A stretch of 64,000 nt of DNA from JAFLCL01 sp964502175 (GTDB lineage: Bacteria; Myxococcota_A; Polyangia; Polyangiales; Sandaracinaceae): positions 124,001-188,000 of the forward strand of contig CAZCVE010000001.1 in assembly GCA_964502175.1 (NCBI GenBank), given 5' to 3'. A program made the translations under genes and the position numbers. Below, one piece after another: positions 25,459-34,590 of this stretch (positions within the stretch are counted from its first letter, which is position 1; the number at the start of each line of letters is the position of its first letter). Under the pieces are notes generated by a model. That model was given only the letters and a program-made list of their open reading frames with translations, was not told the DNA's origin and made no database searches.

Positions 25459-27318
25459 TCAGCGTTCGAGGTCGTTCTCGGGCTCGAGCGGCGGGAGATC
25501 CACGCCGTAGAGACCACGCCACGCGGCGCTCGCGGCCGCCGCGACCTCCACGCCCGTGTGCGCGCGCGCTGCGAGGAAGATGCGCGCGATCTCCGCGCGC
25601 TGAACGCGTCGCCGGACGATGAGGGGGCCGTGGGTGACGCCGAGCTCGCGCGCGAGCAGCTCGAAGATGACGAGCGCCGCGTAGCACTCGGGTCGTCCCC
25701 ATCCGTCGGGGTTCATCACGAACGTCGAGATCTGGACGAGGTGGCTGCGCGCGCGCGCGGGCTCGCGCGCGACCTGCGACAAGTACGCGGACAGCTCGGC
25801 GTTGCTGCGCTCCGCGAGCCGGTTCACTCGGTCCTCGGACTCGGTGCGACCGGTGTACGCAGCGAGCGCATCGGGCACGGCGAAGCGTCGATCGTCTTCG
25901 TAGTCGATGCGGTGCTGCACCTCGTGGAGCGCGATCGAGTGGAGCTCGATCTCCTCGAGGGCGCGGTACGTCGCCGCGAGACCGGGCGCATCGAGCGATG
26001 CCTGGGCGTCGCGCACCTCGCGACGCGTCGCGGCCTCCGCGAGCTCGAGCGTGCTCGCGGCCTGGACGAGATCCCACCGGTACGTCTCGAGCGCTGGGAT
26101 GCGCCAGCCGTGCTCGTGCAGCTCGTTCGTCATCGACTCGATCGCGTGCCTGCGCCGGGCCATCGCGGCGGCGAGCGCGATGATCGCGTCGCGCTGTCCG
26201 CTCGCGCTCGCGTCTTCGCGCAGCACCTCGTGCACCGCCGTCTCGAACGTGGTCACCCACTCGATGTCTCGCTCGTCGGCGTAGTCGCGCACGATGACCG
26301 ACTCGTCCGCCGAGTGGATCGACGGAAGCACTTGCTGGACGAGGTAGCTCTCGACGCGCGCCGTGAGCACGAGCGCGTAGCGCACGTCGGGGCGCGTGTA
26401 GCCGAGCAGCGACCGCTCGAAATTGAGATCGTCGATGCGCTCGAGATCGAGCGACGTGATGCGACGCTCGCCGCTCCGGAAGACGCGACGCTGACGCACG
26501 CTGAAGCTCGACGCGAGGACGCGGCGACGATCGGCGCGCACGCTCTCCGTGAGCACCGCGTCCACGTAGAAGGGCGCGCCGTGTCGCGCGAAGGCATCGT
26601 CCAGCGCGACGAGCGCGCCTGTGATGCGCTCGTCACCATCGGCGCTCGCCTCCGCCGAGAACGACTCGGACACGTCGAGCAGACCTCGCATGGCGTCCAC
26701 GATCTCGACGTCCGCGTGCGCGCTCGCGAGCGCGGTGAGCACCGCCGCGTGCCGCGACGCCACGTCGCCTGGCGGATCGGCCGGCCGGCCCGCGCTCGCC
26801 TGGTCGAGCGCCACGACCCACGCAGAGAGCGCGTCACGGAGCACGGGATCGATCGGGTGCCGCACCTCATCGGTCGGCGCGACCTCCGCGGTCGTCGTCG
26901 GCAGCGGCACCTCGACGGTGCTCGAGGGGAGCACCACGGTCGGTGTGCGTCGGGTCGCGATCTTCCACGCCGCGCCCATGCCGATCGCGACGCCGACGAG
27001 GAGCATCAACGACCCCGCGAGCACCAGCGGAGCCCGCGCCTCGCGCGAGCGGCTGCGATGCTCCGAGAAGGCGCGAGCGACCGCGGCCTTGTCGTCGTGG
27101 TTCGGCGGCTCACGACCGATCAGGCGCACGTACGTCACGCGATGCACGTGCGGGACGTCGTCGGCGTGGCTCGACGCGAGCATGACCTCCGACACGCGCT
27201 TGCGCGCGCTGCGCGTCGCGAAGCTCCGCACGACCGGCGGGATCGTGCGCGCAGCGACGGGGTAGTCCTCACCGTCGGCGACGGCGGCGAGGTAGCGGAG
27301 CTCGTAGCCTCCCAGCAT
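25459..27318 (-). CDS. Single-pass membrane protein with HExxH motif
   Basis: A 619-aa protein of unknown family. A short cytoplasmic N-terminus (residues 1-96) precedes one membrane helix (about 97-117, A-P-L-V-L-A-G-S-L-M-L-L-V-G-V-A). The large extracytoplasmic part is alpha-helical and contains H465-E466-V-Q-H469 followed by R-I-D-Y-E-D-D, a zincin-type HExxH metal site with acidic residues nearby as potential third ligands. This suggests a membrane-tethered metallopeptidase, but no family-wide signature beyond HExxH is visible. Divergent from the GT39-type gene, 29 bases apart, so promoters may overlap. Confidence 0.75.
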   Translation of the reverse strand: MLGGYELRYLAAVADGEDYPVAARTIPPVVRSFATRSARKRVSEVMLASSHADDVPHVHRVTYVRLIGREPPNHDDKAAVARAFSEHRSRSREARAPLVLAGSLMLLVGVAIGMGAAWKIATRRTPTVVLPSSTVEVPLPTTTAEVAPTDEVRHPIDPVLRDALSAWVVALDQASAGRPADPPGDVASRHAAVLTALASAHADVEIVDAMRGLLDVSESFSAEASADGDERITGALVALDDAFARHGAPFYVDAVLTESVRADRRRVLASSFSVRQRRVFRSGERRITSLDLERIDDLNFERSLLGYTRPDVRYALVLTARVESYLVQQVLPSIHSADESVIVRDYADERDIEWVTTFETAVHEVLREDASASGQRDAIIALAAAMARRRHAIESMTNELHEHGWRIPALETYRWDLVQAASTLELAEAATRREVRDAQASLDAPGLAATYRALEEIELHSIALHEVQHRIDYEDDRRFAVPDALAAYTGRTESEDRVNRLAERSNAELSAYLSQVAREPARARSHLVQISTFVMNPDGWGRPECYAALVIFELLARELGVTHGPLIVRRRVQRAEIARIFLAARAHTGVEVAAAASAAWRGLYGVDLPPLEPENDLER

Positions 27319-27347
27319 CCAGCGAATCTATGCGAACGTGACGTCGC

Positions 27348-28766
27348 GTGTCCGCACCCGACGCCACGAGCCCCGCGCGACCTCCATCGCGCGCGGCGTG
27401 GATCGCCTCGACGCTCGTCGCGCTGCTCGCCGCGCCGTGGTGGGGATGGCAGCTCGGTCGCCCCACGACGGCGTACTGGGACGAGGGCTTCTATCTCACG
27501 GACGCGCACCGCTTCTTCCGCCCCGACGGCTTGCTCAACAACCCCGAGCACCCTCCGCTCGGCAAGTGGCTCATGGGGCTCTCGATCACGCTCGTCGGCG
27601 ACGACGCAGTCGCCTGGCGGCTCCCGTCGCTGATCGCGAGCGTGCTGCTCGTGACGAGCCTCCCGCTCTGGCTCGAGCCGCTCGGGATCGTGACGAGCAG
27701 AACTCCGCGCTGGGTGCTCACCGTCCCTTCGTGTGTGTTGCTCGTCGATCCCACCACCTTCTCCACAGCGCGCATCGCGACGCTCGACGCGCTGCTCGTC
27801 CTCTTCTACGTCAGCGCGGCGCTCGCGCTGGTTCTGTCGCGCGGCGCAGGGTTGTCCGAGTCGCAGGCGCGTCGAGCGCGCATCGCAGCAGGAGCGCTCG
27901 CCGGTCTCGCGCTGGGAACGAAGTGGACCGCGCTCACGCTGCTGCCGGTCTTCGTGCTCTCGCACGTTCGCTACGAAGACAAGCACGTGCGCCTCGCGGG
28001 GCGCGCGATGCTCGAGCTGTTCGCGCCGTGCCTCGTGATCTACCTCGCGTGCTTCGCGCTGCCTGGCGCGACGACGTTCGACCCGCACGCCTTTCCGCAG
28101 ATCAACGGCCCGCTGGATCCTTCGCTGCCGTGGCCCGCGCGCGTCGCCGTCCTCCACGCGCGCATGGTCAGCTACCACACGTACTACTTCCAGAGTGAGC
28201 AGCGCTCGCTCTGGTACGAGTGGCTCGTCGCGCGTCAGGCGACCTTCTACGCGGCGCGCCTCGACGGTGATCACGTGCGCGTGATCACCTCGATCGGAAG
28301 CCCCTTCACGTGGATCGCGACCGAGGTGGCGACGCTCGTCGCGCTCGCCCTCGCGGTGCGTGATCGCCATCGTCCGACGATCCTCCTCCTCGCGTTCCCA
28401 GTCGCACAGCTCGCGCTGTGGGCTGTCGTCCTGCGCATGACGTTCCTCTACTACATGAGCGCGATCGTCCCGTTCTTCGCGATCGCGAGCGCGCTCGTGA
28501 TCGCGCGTGGTCTCGAGCGCGCTCGCGAGCCTGGGGTCGCGTCGAGGTACGCCGCTGTGGCGGTCGCTGCGGTCCTCTCGATCGGCGCAGCGTGGCAGCT
28601 CTACACGCTCCCGTTCGTGCGCGGTGACGCGCTCACGGAGGCAGAGCTCGTCGCATACGCGAGGGGACCCGCAGGACCGTTCCTGTTCCACGACGCGTTC
28701 CCGGTGGAGCGCGTCCTCGAGCTCGTGCACGGCACGGGCTTCGGCGCCGCGCGCCTCGATCCGTGA
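27348..28766 (+). CDS. GT39-type membrane glycosyltransferase
   Basis: A 472-aa polytopic protein of the dolichyl/polyprenyl-phosphate-mannose mannosyltransferase type. The first loop has T-A-Y-W-D45-E46-G-F-Y-L, the catalytic acidic pair, followed by N-N-P-E-H-P-P-L-G-K-W, a strong family signature. About ten membrane segments follow. GTG start at 27348; an upstream ATG in frame is closed by a stop. Probably transfers a sugar from a lipid-phosphate donor to protein or lipid in the periplasm. It converges with the amidohydrolase gene (ends 7 bases apart). Confidence 0.88.
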   Translation: MSAPDATSPARPPSRAAWIASTLVALLAAPWWGWQLGRPTTAYWDEGFYLTDAHRFFRPDGLLNNPEHPPLGKWLMGLSITLVGDDAVAWRLPSLIASVLLVTSLPLWLEPLGIVTSRTPRWVLTVPSCVLLVDPTTFSTARIATLDALLVLFYVSAALALVLSRGAGLSESQARRARIAAGALAGLALGTKWTALTLLPVFVLSHVRYEDKHVRLAGRAMLELFAPCLVIYLACFALPGATTFDPHAFPQINGPLDPSLPWPARVAVLHARMVSYHTYYFQSEQRSLWYEWLVARQATFYAARLDGDHVRVITSIGSPFTWIATEVATLVALALAVRDRHRPTILLLAFPVAQLALWAVVLRMTFLYYMSAIVPFFAIASALVIARGLERAREPGVASRYAAVAVAAVLSIGAAWQLYTLPFVRGDALTEAELVAYARGPAGPFLFHDAFPVERVLELVHGTGFGAARLDP

Positions 28767-28772
28767 GACCGC

Positions 28773-30179
28773 TCAGCTCAGCTTCGCGCGGCGGTGGAGG
28801 AGCTCCGCCTGACGCACTGCGTTCTCGCGGACCACGTCCGCGTCGAGCGCGCGCAGCTCGCCGCGCGAGACCACGGGGAGGCCGTCGATCAGCACGTCGG
28901 TCACGTCGCTCGCCGTGGCCGAGTAGACGAGGCGCGAGACGGGATCGCCCCACAGGTGGGCGTGGTGCGGCTCGGCGTGGAGGCCGTCGAGACGCACGAC
29001 CGCCACGTCCGCGCGCTTGCCGATCTCGATCGAGCCGATCTCCGCCTCGAGACCGAGCACGCGCGCGCCATCGATCGTGAGCATCGCGAGCGCGTCCATC
29101 GCCGAGAGCGCGGCCGCGTTCTTCTGCACGACCTTCGCGAGCAGCGCGGCCTGCCGCAGCTCCGTGAACGGATCCATGCGGTTGTTGCAGGGCGCGCCGT
29201 CGGCGCCGAGGCCGACGATCATCCCCGCTGCGCGCATCGCGACCACGTCTGCGATGCCGCTCGCGAGCTTCAGGTTCGCGCTCGGGCAGTGCACGAAGCG
29301 CGTTCCGTCGCGGCCGCACCGACGCATCTGCGCCCGCGTGAGCTGCACACCGTGCGCGAGCACCACGTTCGGACCCGCGATGCCGTACGACGCGAGCGCG
29401 TCGACGTCGTCCATCCCGAGCTGCGCGCGGACCTCGTTCTTCTCGCCGGGATGCTCCGCCGCGTGCGAGTGCACGAGCGTGCCCGTGGCCTTCGCGATCT
29501 CGGCGGACGCGCGGAGGAGCTTCTCGCTGCACGAGAGGATGAAGCGGGGCGCGAGCGCGTAGCGCAAGCGACCTTCCTCCTGACCGTGCCAGCGCGCGAT
29601 GAGCCGCTCGGTCTCACGGAGCGAGTCTCTCGTGGTCTCGCGCAGCCCCTTCGGCACGCCGAGCCCGCGATCCATCATCGCCTTGCCGGACACGGCGCGC
29701 ATGCGCGAGCGACGCAGCGTCTCGAACACCGCGTCCTGGTGATGCACGGTGCCCATGTCGAGGATCGACGTGGTGCCTGCGCGCATCATCTCCGCGATGC
29801 CGAGCGCGGCGCTCGCCGCGAGGCTCTCGTCGTCGTGCGCGGCCTCGAGCGGCCAGATGCGTGAGCGGAGCCAGTCGAGGAGCGGCAGCTCGTCGGCCAT
29901 GCCGCGGAAGAGCGCCTGACAGAGGTGAACGTGTGTCTGCACGAAGCCCGGAACGACCACGCAGCCGGTCGCGTCGATCACGCGAACGTGCGGACGATTG
30001 CCCGCCTCGATGGCGGCCTTCGGTCGACGTGAGGGTCGCGCGTCGCGCGGAACGATCGCCGCGATGCGCCCCTCGTCGACGAGGACGTCCGCCTCGATCA
30101 CGCGGCGCGACGCGTCCATCGTGGCCACGAAGCCACCGCGGATGAGCACGTCGAAGTCGTTCGTGACGCGCTCCATCAT
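28773..30179 (-). CDS. Amidohydrolase, nucleobase/nucleoside deaminase-like
   Basis: A 468-aa TIM-barrel amidohydrolase of the SsnA/TrzA/guanine-deaminase-like group. Metal-site residues visible: H83-x-H85 (Q-T-H-V-H-L), H-S-H-A-A-E, L-A-H-G-V-Q-L and G-L-G-A-D-G-A-P-C-N-N-R-M-D (catalytic Asp). A beta-sandwich is formed by the two ends (D-V-L-I-R-G-G at the start, K-R-A-D-V-A-V-V near the end). The ATG at 30179 overlaps the stop of the cytidine deaminase gene (ATGA). In a salvage operon with PNP and CDA, a purine or deoxyadenosine deaminase role is likely, but sequence motifs do not fix the substrate (guanine, 5'-deoxyadenosine, S-adenosylhomocysteine or methylthioadenosine are all possible). 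Confidence 0.9.
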   Translation of the reverse strand: MMERVTNDFDVLIRGGFVATMDASRRVIEADVLVDEGRIAAIVPRDARPSRRPKAAIEAGNRPHVRVIDATGCVVVPGFVQTHVHLCQALFRGMADELPLLDWLRSRIWPLEAAHDDESLAASAALGIAEMMRAGTTSILDMGTVHHQDAVFETLRRSRMRAVSGKAMMDRGLGVPKGLRETTRDSLRETERLIARWHGQEEGRLRYALAPRFILSCSEKLLRASAEIAKATGTLVHSHAAEHPGEKNEVRAQLGMDDVDALASYGIAGPNVVLAHGVQLTRAQMRRCGRDGTRFVHCPSANLKLASGIADVVAMRAAGMIVGLGADGAPCNNRMDPFTELRQAALLAKVVQKNAAALSAMDALAMLTIDGARVLGLEAEIGSIEIGKRADVAVVRLDGLHAEPHHAHLWGDPVSRLVYSATASDVTDVLIDGLPVVSRGELRALDADVVRENAVRQAELLHRRAKLS

Positions 30180-30610
30180 CCGCGCCCTCCCGCGAGCACG
30201 CTCGGGCCGAAGCCGTGCGGCAGGAGCGCGCCCGTGTCGGACTCGATCATCCCGCCGTCGATCGAGAGACAACGGACGGGGAAGCTCGGCGGAAATTCGG
30301 CGAGCACCTGTCGGCACATGCCGCAAGGCGTCGCTGGCGTGGCGCCGCCGGTCACGATGCAGATCGCGCGAAAGCGTCGGACTCCGGCCGTGACGGCCGT
30401 GCCGATCGCGCTCCGCTCCGCGCACTGACAGAGCCCGTAGCTGGCGTTCTCGACGTTCGCGCCGAGGAACACGCGACCATCCTCCGCGAGCAGCGCGGCG
30501 CCCACGCGGTACTGCGAGTACGGCGCGTAGGCCGACTCGCGCGCTTCCTTCGCCCGCTCCGTGAGCGCGTGCCAGTCGATCGCGAGCTCGCTCGCCAGAG
30601 GGTCGCTCAC
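30176..30610 (-). CDS. cdd: Cytidine deaminase
   Basis: A 144-aa homotetrameric-type cytidine deaminase, converting (deoxy)cytidine to (deoxy)uridine. Zinc ligands C63, C96 and C99 (C-Q-C-A-E and P-C-G-M-C-R-Q-V) and the catalytic Glu65 are present, with the substrate motif N-V-E-N-A-S-Y-G-L. GTG start at 30610 overlaps the stop of the PNP gene (GTGA); the open frame continues upstream only as a shadow. Middle gene of the salvage operon. Confidence 0.95.
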   Translation of the reverse strand: MSDPLASELAIDWHALTERAKEARESAYAPYSQYRVGAALLAEDGRVFLGANVENASYGLCQCAERSAIGTAVTAGVRRFRAICIVTGGATPATPCGMCRQVLAEFPPSFPVRCLSIDGGMIESDTGALLPHGFGPSVLAGGRG

Positions 30611-31458
30611 TGCGCCTCGCCGCGACCGACGCGTGCGAGCACCCCGCGGAGGAGGCCCACGAAGCGGCCCTTCACGCGGTTCGCCGTCTCGGTGACCTCG
30701 GAGTGATCGAGCACGCCGTGAGAGAGCCCTGCGCCCTTGTTCGTGATGCACGAGATGCCGAGCACGCGCGCTCCCATGTGACGCGCCGCCACCGTCTCGA
30801 GCACGGTGCTCATGCCGACCGCGTCCGCGCCCATCGCGAAGACCATGCGCACCTCGGCCGGCGTCTCGTACGACGGACCGAGCAGGCCTGCGTAGATGCC
30901 GCGCGCGAGCTGGAAGCCCGCCTCGCTCGCCGCGCTCTGCGCGAGCTCGCGGAGGCGGAGATCGTAGGCGACCGTCATGTCGGGGAACCGGACGCCGAGC
31001 CCGTCTTCGTTGGGGCCGAGCAGCGAGCTCGTGCCCGTGAGGTTCAGGTGATCCTCGATGAGCATGAGCTCGCCCGCGTCGAAGCGCGGGTTCGCGCCGC
31101 CCGCGGCGTTCGTGATGATGACGATCTGCGCGCCGAGCTTGAGCATGAGGCGCAGGCCGAAGACGACGTCGCTCGGCGGATGCCCCTCGTAGAGGTGCAC
31201 GCGGCCTTGCATCGCGACGCAGTCGACGCCCTCGGCGCGACCGAACACGAGCTTGCCGGCGTGGCCGTGCACGCCGCTCACGGGCATCGAGGGAATCTCA
31301 CCGAACGGGATCGCGACTCGGTCCTCGAGCGTGTCCGCGAAGTCACCGAGGCCCGAGCCCAGCACGAGCGCCACGCGCGGAACGCTCGCCACGCGCGTGC
31401 GGACGGAGGCGACGGCCGTCTCGAGCCTCGACACCTGAGAGGGAAATGCGTGCGTCAT
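30607..31458 (-). CDS. Purine nucleoside phosphorylase
   Basis: A 283-aa trimeric-type (PNP/MTAP family) purine nucleoside phosphorylase: phosphorolysis of (deoxy)inosine and (deoxy)guanosine to free base and ribose-1-phosphate. Signature G-S-G-L-G at residues 34-38 binds phosphate; G-R-V-H-L-Y-E-G-H and I-I-T-N-A-A-G-G are the ribose/purine pocket segments; T-N-K-G-A-G lies near the end. First gene of a three-gene operon with cytidine deaminase and a deaminase-type amidohydrolase. Confidence 0.95.
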   Translation of the reverse strand: MTHAFPSQVSRLETAVASVRTRVASVPRVALVLGSGLGDFADTLEDRVAIPFGEIPSMPVSGVHGHAGKLVFGRAEGVDCVAMQGRVHLYEGHPPSDVVFGLRLMLKLGAQIVIITNAAGGANPRFDAGELMLIEDHLNLTGTSSLLGPNEDGLGVRFPDMTVAYDLRLRELAQSAASEAGFQLARGIYAGLLGPSYETPAEVRMVFAMGADAVGMSTVLETVAARHMGARVLGISCITNKGAGLSHGVLDHSEVTETANRVKGRFVGLLRGVLARVGRGEAQ

Positions 31459-31562
31459 GAGGCGGCCATCGAACGGTGCGAATGCGATCGTGTCAAGCGG
31501 ATCGACCCGTGGACCGCGGAGGATCGCCCAGCAGGCGGTGCCGAGTCGCATACGATGCGCGC

Positions 31563-32387
31563 GTGCGTGACCTCCTCGTGCGCGGGGCCCGCGACCCGCT
31601 CGTTCACTTCGTCGTCCTCGGCGTCGCGATCTTCGTGGCCCACGCGTACGTGACACGCGACGAGGTCGTCGAGCCCGCGCGCATCATCACCGTCGAGGCC
31701 AGCTACGTCGACGCGCTCACGCGGGAGCGCACGGCGCGCCTCGGTCGCGAGCCGACCGACGACGACCGAGCGCTGCAGCGCGCGCGGTACGTGCGAGAGG
31801 AGGCGCTCGTGCGGGAGGCGCGTGCGCTCGGGCTCGACGCGGGCGACGCCATCGTGCGCCGAAGGCTCGTACAGAAGCTCGAGCTGCTCGTGCGATCGAG
31901 CCTGGAGGCGCGCGAGCCCGACGACGAGGACCTCGCCGCGTTCGTCGCGGCCCACGCCGACGAGTACGTCGCGCCCCCCGACGTGAGCTTCGAGCACCGC
32001 TTCTTCTCGCGCGATCGACGCGGCGAGCGGGCCCTCGCGGACGCGCGCGCCTCCCTGCTGCAGACCGACGTCGCGTCGAGCGGTGATCCCTTTCCGCATG
32101 GGAATCGCTTCGAGCGTCGCCCCTTCGACGCGGTCGAGGACGTGCTCGGCCCCGAGCTCGTGCCCGCGCTCCGCGACACGCCGATCGACGGGTGGTCCAC
32201 CCCGATCGAGACACGATTCGGCGTGCACCTCGTCCGCGTGACCGAGCGCCGCGACGCTCGACCGCTCGCGCTCGACGAGGTCCGCGGCGACGTGCGCGCG
32301 CGCGTCCGCGAGGAGGCCGAGGCCGCGGCGCTCGAGGAGGCCCTCGACGCGATCGTCTCGGGCTACACGGTCGAGGAGCGCCCATGA
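31563..32387 (+). CDS. Parvulin-type peptidylprolyl isomerase, membrane-anchored
   Basis: A 274-aa protein from a GTG at 31563. One N-terminal membrane helix (H-F-V-V-L-G-V-A-I-F-V-A-H-A) anchors a periplasmic chaperone-like helical region and a PpiC-type domain near the C-terminus (about residues 150-240, with the conserved G-W-S-T-P-I-E-T-R-F-G-V-H-L-V-R-V strand). Such PpiA/PrsA/SurA-like isomerases assist folding of exported proteins. ATGA overlap with the HupE/UreJ-like gene implies a shared role. Divergent from the PNP operon across about 104 bases. Confidence 0.88.
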   Translation: MRDLLVRGARDPLVHFVVLGVAIFVAHAYVTRDEVVEPARIITVEASYVDALTRERTARLGREPTDDDRALQRARYVREEALVREARALGLDAGDAIVRRRLVQKLELLVRSSLEAREPDDEDLAAFVAAHADEYVAPPDVSFEHRFFSRDRRGERALADARASLLQTDVASSGDPFPHGNRFERRPFDAVEDVLGPELVPALRDTPIDGWSTPIETRFGVHLVRVTERRDARPLALDEVRGDVRARVREEAEAAALEEALDAIVSGYTVEERP

Positions 32388-33430
32388 AGACGTGGCCGTT
32401 CGCGCTCTCGCTCGGCATCCTCGCGCTGCTCGTCGCAACCTCTGCGTCGGCGCATCCGCAGGAGTTCGGATCGATCCACGCGCGGGAGGTCGCGCCGGGA
32501 CGCTACGCGGTCCGCTTCGAGTACTCGGGCACCGAGGCCGCTCCCGCCGGAGCCTCGATCACCTGGCCCGAGGGCTGCGTGGTCGAGGGCGCGATCGAGC
32601 GGACCGAGCATGCGTACGTGGAGTCGCAGCGCATGGAGGTGCTCTGCGACGCCGAGGGCGCGGCGGGCGACGCGTCGATCGAGGACCTGCCTGCGGACGT
32701 CGAGATCGCCACGCAGGTCGATCGCGTCGACGGCAGTCGCACGGCGCTGCTGATCGATGCAGGCGCGCCTCGGTTCACGCTCGCAGGGACGGCCCCCGAT
32801 CTCGGCGAGACGCTCTCGAGGTTCGTCGCGCTCGGTGTGGAGCACATCGCGCTCGGGCTCGATCACTTGGCCTTCGTCGCGCTGCTCGTGCTCGTGGTGC
32901 GCCGCAACGCGAGGCCAGCCCTCGACGCGCGATCACTCGTTCGCCCGCTGCTCGTCACGCTCACGGCGTTCACGATCGGCCACGCGATCACGCTCGCGCT
33001 CGCCGTGCTCGAGCTCGTGCACGTGCCCGTGGCGCCCGTGGAGGCGTGCATCGCGCTGAGCGTGCTGTTGCTCGCGGCGGAGGTCGCGCGCGCGGAGCGG
33101 ATCGAGGTCGCCGACACGCTCGTCTTTCGTCACCCCGCGATCGTCGCGGGCACGTTCGGTCTCGTGCACGGTCTCGGCTTCGCGAGCGCGCTGCGCGACG
33201 CGGGGCTCTCGGAGGCCCACCTCGGGTGGTCGCTGGTGGGCTTCCACATCGGCGTCGAGCTCGGGCAGCTCGTGTTCGTCGTGATCACGCTCGCCGTCCT
33301 TCGCGTCTCCAAGGTGGTCCACGCGGAAGCGCGAGCGCCCGTCGGGATCGCCTACGTGACGGGCACGGCGGCCGTGGTCTGGACACTCTCGCGGCTGAGC
33401 GCACTGGGTTGGCTGCTCGACGGCTCCTGA
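32384..33430 (+). CDS. HupE/UreJ-like membrane protein
   Basis: A 348-aa protein with a signal peptide (cleavage after S-A-S-A), an extracytoplasmic domain of about 125 residues, and then a six-helix membrane domain of the HupE/UreJ-2 type: G-V-E-H-I-A-L-G-L-D-H-L-A-F, T-A-F-T-I-G-H-A-I-T-L, H-G-L-G-F-A and F-H-I-G-V-E-L-G-Q-L. These His/Asp-containing helices are thought to pass metal ions (nickel or cobalt in the characterised relatives). Overlaps the parvulin gene (ATGA), with GAGGAG as ribosome binding site. No hydrogenase or urease is nearby, so the metal and client are unknown. Confidence 0.88.
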   Translation: MKTWPFALSLGILALLVATSASAHPQEFGSIHAREVAPGRYAVRFEYSGTEAAPAGASITWPEGCVVEGAIERTEHAYVESQRMEVLCDAEGAAGDASIEDLPADVEIATQVDRVDGSRTALLIDAGAPRFTLAGTAPDLGETLSRFVALGVEHIALGLDHLAFVALLVLVVRRNARPALDARSLVRPLLVTLTAFTIGHAITLALAVLELVHVPVAPVEACIALSVLLLAAEVARAERIEVADTLVFRHPAIVAGTFGLVHGLGFASALRDAGLSEAHLGWSLVGFHIGVELGQLVFVVITLAVLRVSKVVHAEARAPVGIAYVTGTAAVVWTLSRLSALGWLLDGS

Positions 33431-33468
33431 CCGTCGAAGGTCGAGGGCTCGGGCTCGGGCGAGGACGT

Positions 33469-33507
33469 CTGGCGGAAGTGCCCGCCAGGCGTCCGCCAGT
33501 CCGCCAG
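33469..33507. repeat. REP-like hairpin cluster upstream of the RAYT-like gene
   Basis: CTGGCGG (33469-33475) pairs with CCGCCAG (33482-33488) across a 6-base loop containing AGTG. Two more copies of CCGCCAG follow at 33493-33499 and 33501-33507, so alternative stems are possible. It lies 38 bases after the HupE/UreJ-like stop and 100 bases before the RAYT-like start. A hairpin with the same GGCGG...AGTG...CCCGCC layout is found on the other side of the gene. Confidence 0.6.
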
Positions 33508-33609
33508 ATCTCGCTCGAATTCCTCGACGTTTGATCGCGTGAGTACCGGCGCGGGGTGTGCACCAGGGGACTTCACGACGCTCACGGCGAGCGTGTGGAG
33601 GTCTCCGTC

Positions 33610-34551
33610 ATGGCTCAGCTCCGATGGTTCGCACCGGGTGTGCGCGCGTACTCCGTCGTCACGAAGTGCGCGGGCGACGAGATGCTCATGCGGCCCGATC
33701 CCGAGACCAAGATCATCATCGCGAAGGCGATGCAGCACGCGTGTCAGAAGCACCCCGGCGTGAAGCCCGTCGCGTGGTCGGTGATGTCCACCCACATGCA
33801 TCAAGACCTGAGAGTCGACACCGACGAGGACGCGCTCGACATCTCCGACTACATGAAGGATCTCGATCAGGAGATCGCGCAGAACCTCAACAAGCTCCGC
33901 GGGCGCCACGGACACTTCTTCGAAGGAAGGCCGAGCATCACGGCCGTTCTCGACGGCACGCGCGTGCTCGGCGGGATGACGTACACGCACGCGCAGCCGG
34001 TGCATCACGGGCTGGTCGAGCGCGTGGAGGAGTGGCCGGGGCTGTCGAGCTTTCGCGCGGTCTGTGACGGCGAGTCGAGCGTCGAGGTCGCGTACCTCGA
34101 TGAAGCTGCGTGGCGCGAAGCGGGCGCGAGGCCGAGTGAGATCGGCGACTACACGCAGACCGCGTCGATCCCGCTGTCGATGCCGTTCGAGTGGGAGGGC
34201 TTGAGCGAGCGTGCGCGACGAGACGCGCGTCGGGCGCACGAGCGGTGTGTGCGCGACAAGGAGCGCAAGAAGCTGATCGAGCGAGCGGCGAGCGGTGATC
34301 GTCGTCGGCTGCCGAAGCCGGCGTCGTACACGCGCGTCGATCCGTTCTCGCGGCCGGAGAACACGACGCGGAAGCCGAAGCCTTGGGCCTATGGCGACAA
34401 GGACGCGGTGGAGGCGTTCGTCGCCGCGTACTCGCTGATGCTCGAGAGCTATCGCGCGGCGTCGCTGCAGTTTCGATCGACGGGTGTGCTGTGCGCGTTC
34501 CCCGCGGGCACGCGGCCGCCGTGGATCTCGAGGGCGCCCGTCATGACGTAG
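33610..34551 (+). CDS. RAYT-like (IS200/Y1 HUH) transposase-family protein
   Basis: A 313-aa protein; ATG at 33610 with GGAGG upstream. The N-terminal ~170 residues follow the REP-associated tyrosine transposase layout: HUH motif H62-M-H64 (S-T-H-M-H-Q-D), the R-H-G-H-F-F-E-G-R-P segment, the Y125-T-H-A-Q-P-V-H-H-G-L-V-E-R block whose Tyr corresponds to the catalytic residue, and E-W-P-G-L-S-S-F. Key catalytic residues therefore appear intact. The C-terminal ~140 residues (basic, Arg/Lys-rich helices) are an extension not found in classical RAYTs of 150-220 aa. RAYTs act as single-copy domesticated nucleases on REP hairpins. Similar hairpins lie on both sides here. Confidence 0.82.
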   Translation: MAQLRWFAPGVRAYSVVTKCAGDEMLMRPDPETKIIIAKAMQHACQKHPGVKPVAWSVMSTHMHQDLRVDTDEDALDISDYMKDLDQEIAQNLNKLRGRHGHFFEGRPSITAVLDGTRVLGGMTYTHAQPVHHGLVERVEEWPGLSSFRAVCDGESSVEVAYLDEAAWREAGARPSEIGDYTQTASIPLSMPFEWEGLSERARRDARRAHERCVRDKERKKLIERAASGDRRRLPKPASYTRVDPFSRPENTTRKPKPWAYGDKDAVEAFVAAYSLMLESYRAASLQFRSTGVLCAFPAGTRPPWISRAPVMT

Positions 34552-34590
34552 CGCTTCGAACGGTCCTGAGACGAGGCCTGTCGCGGTGTG

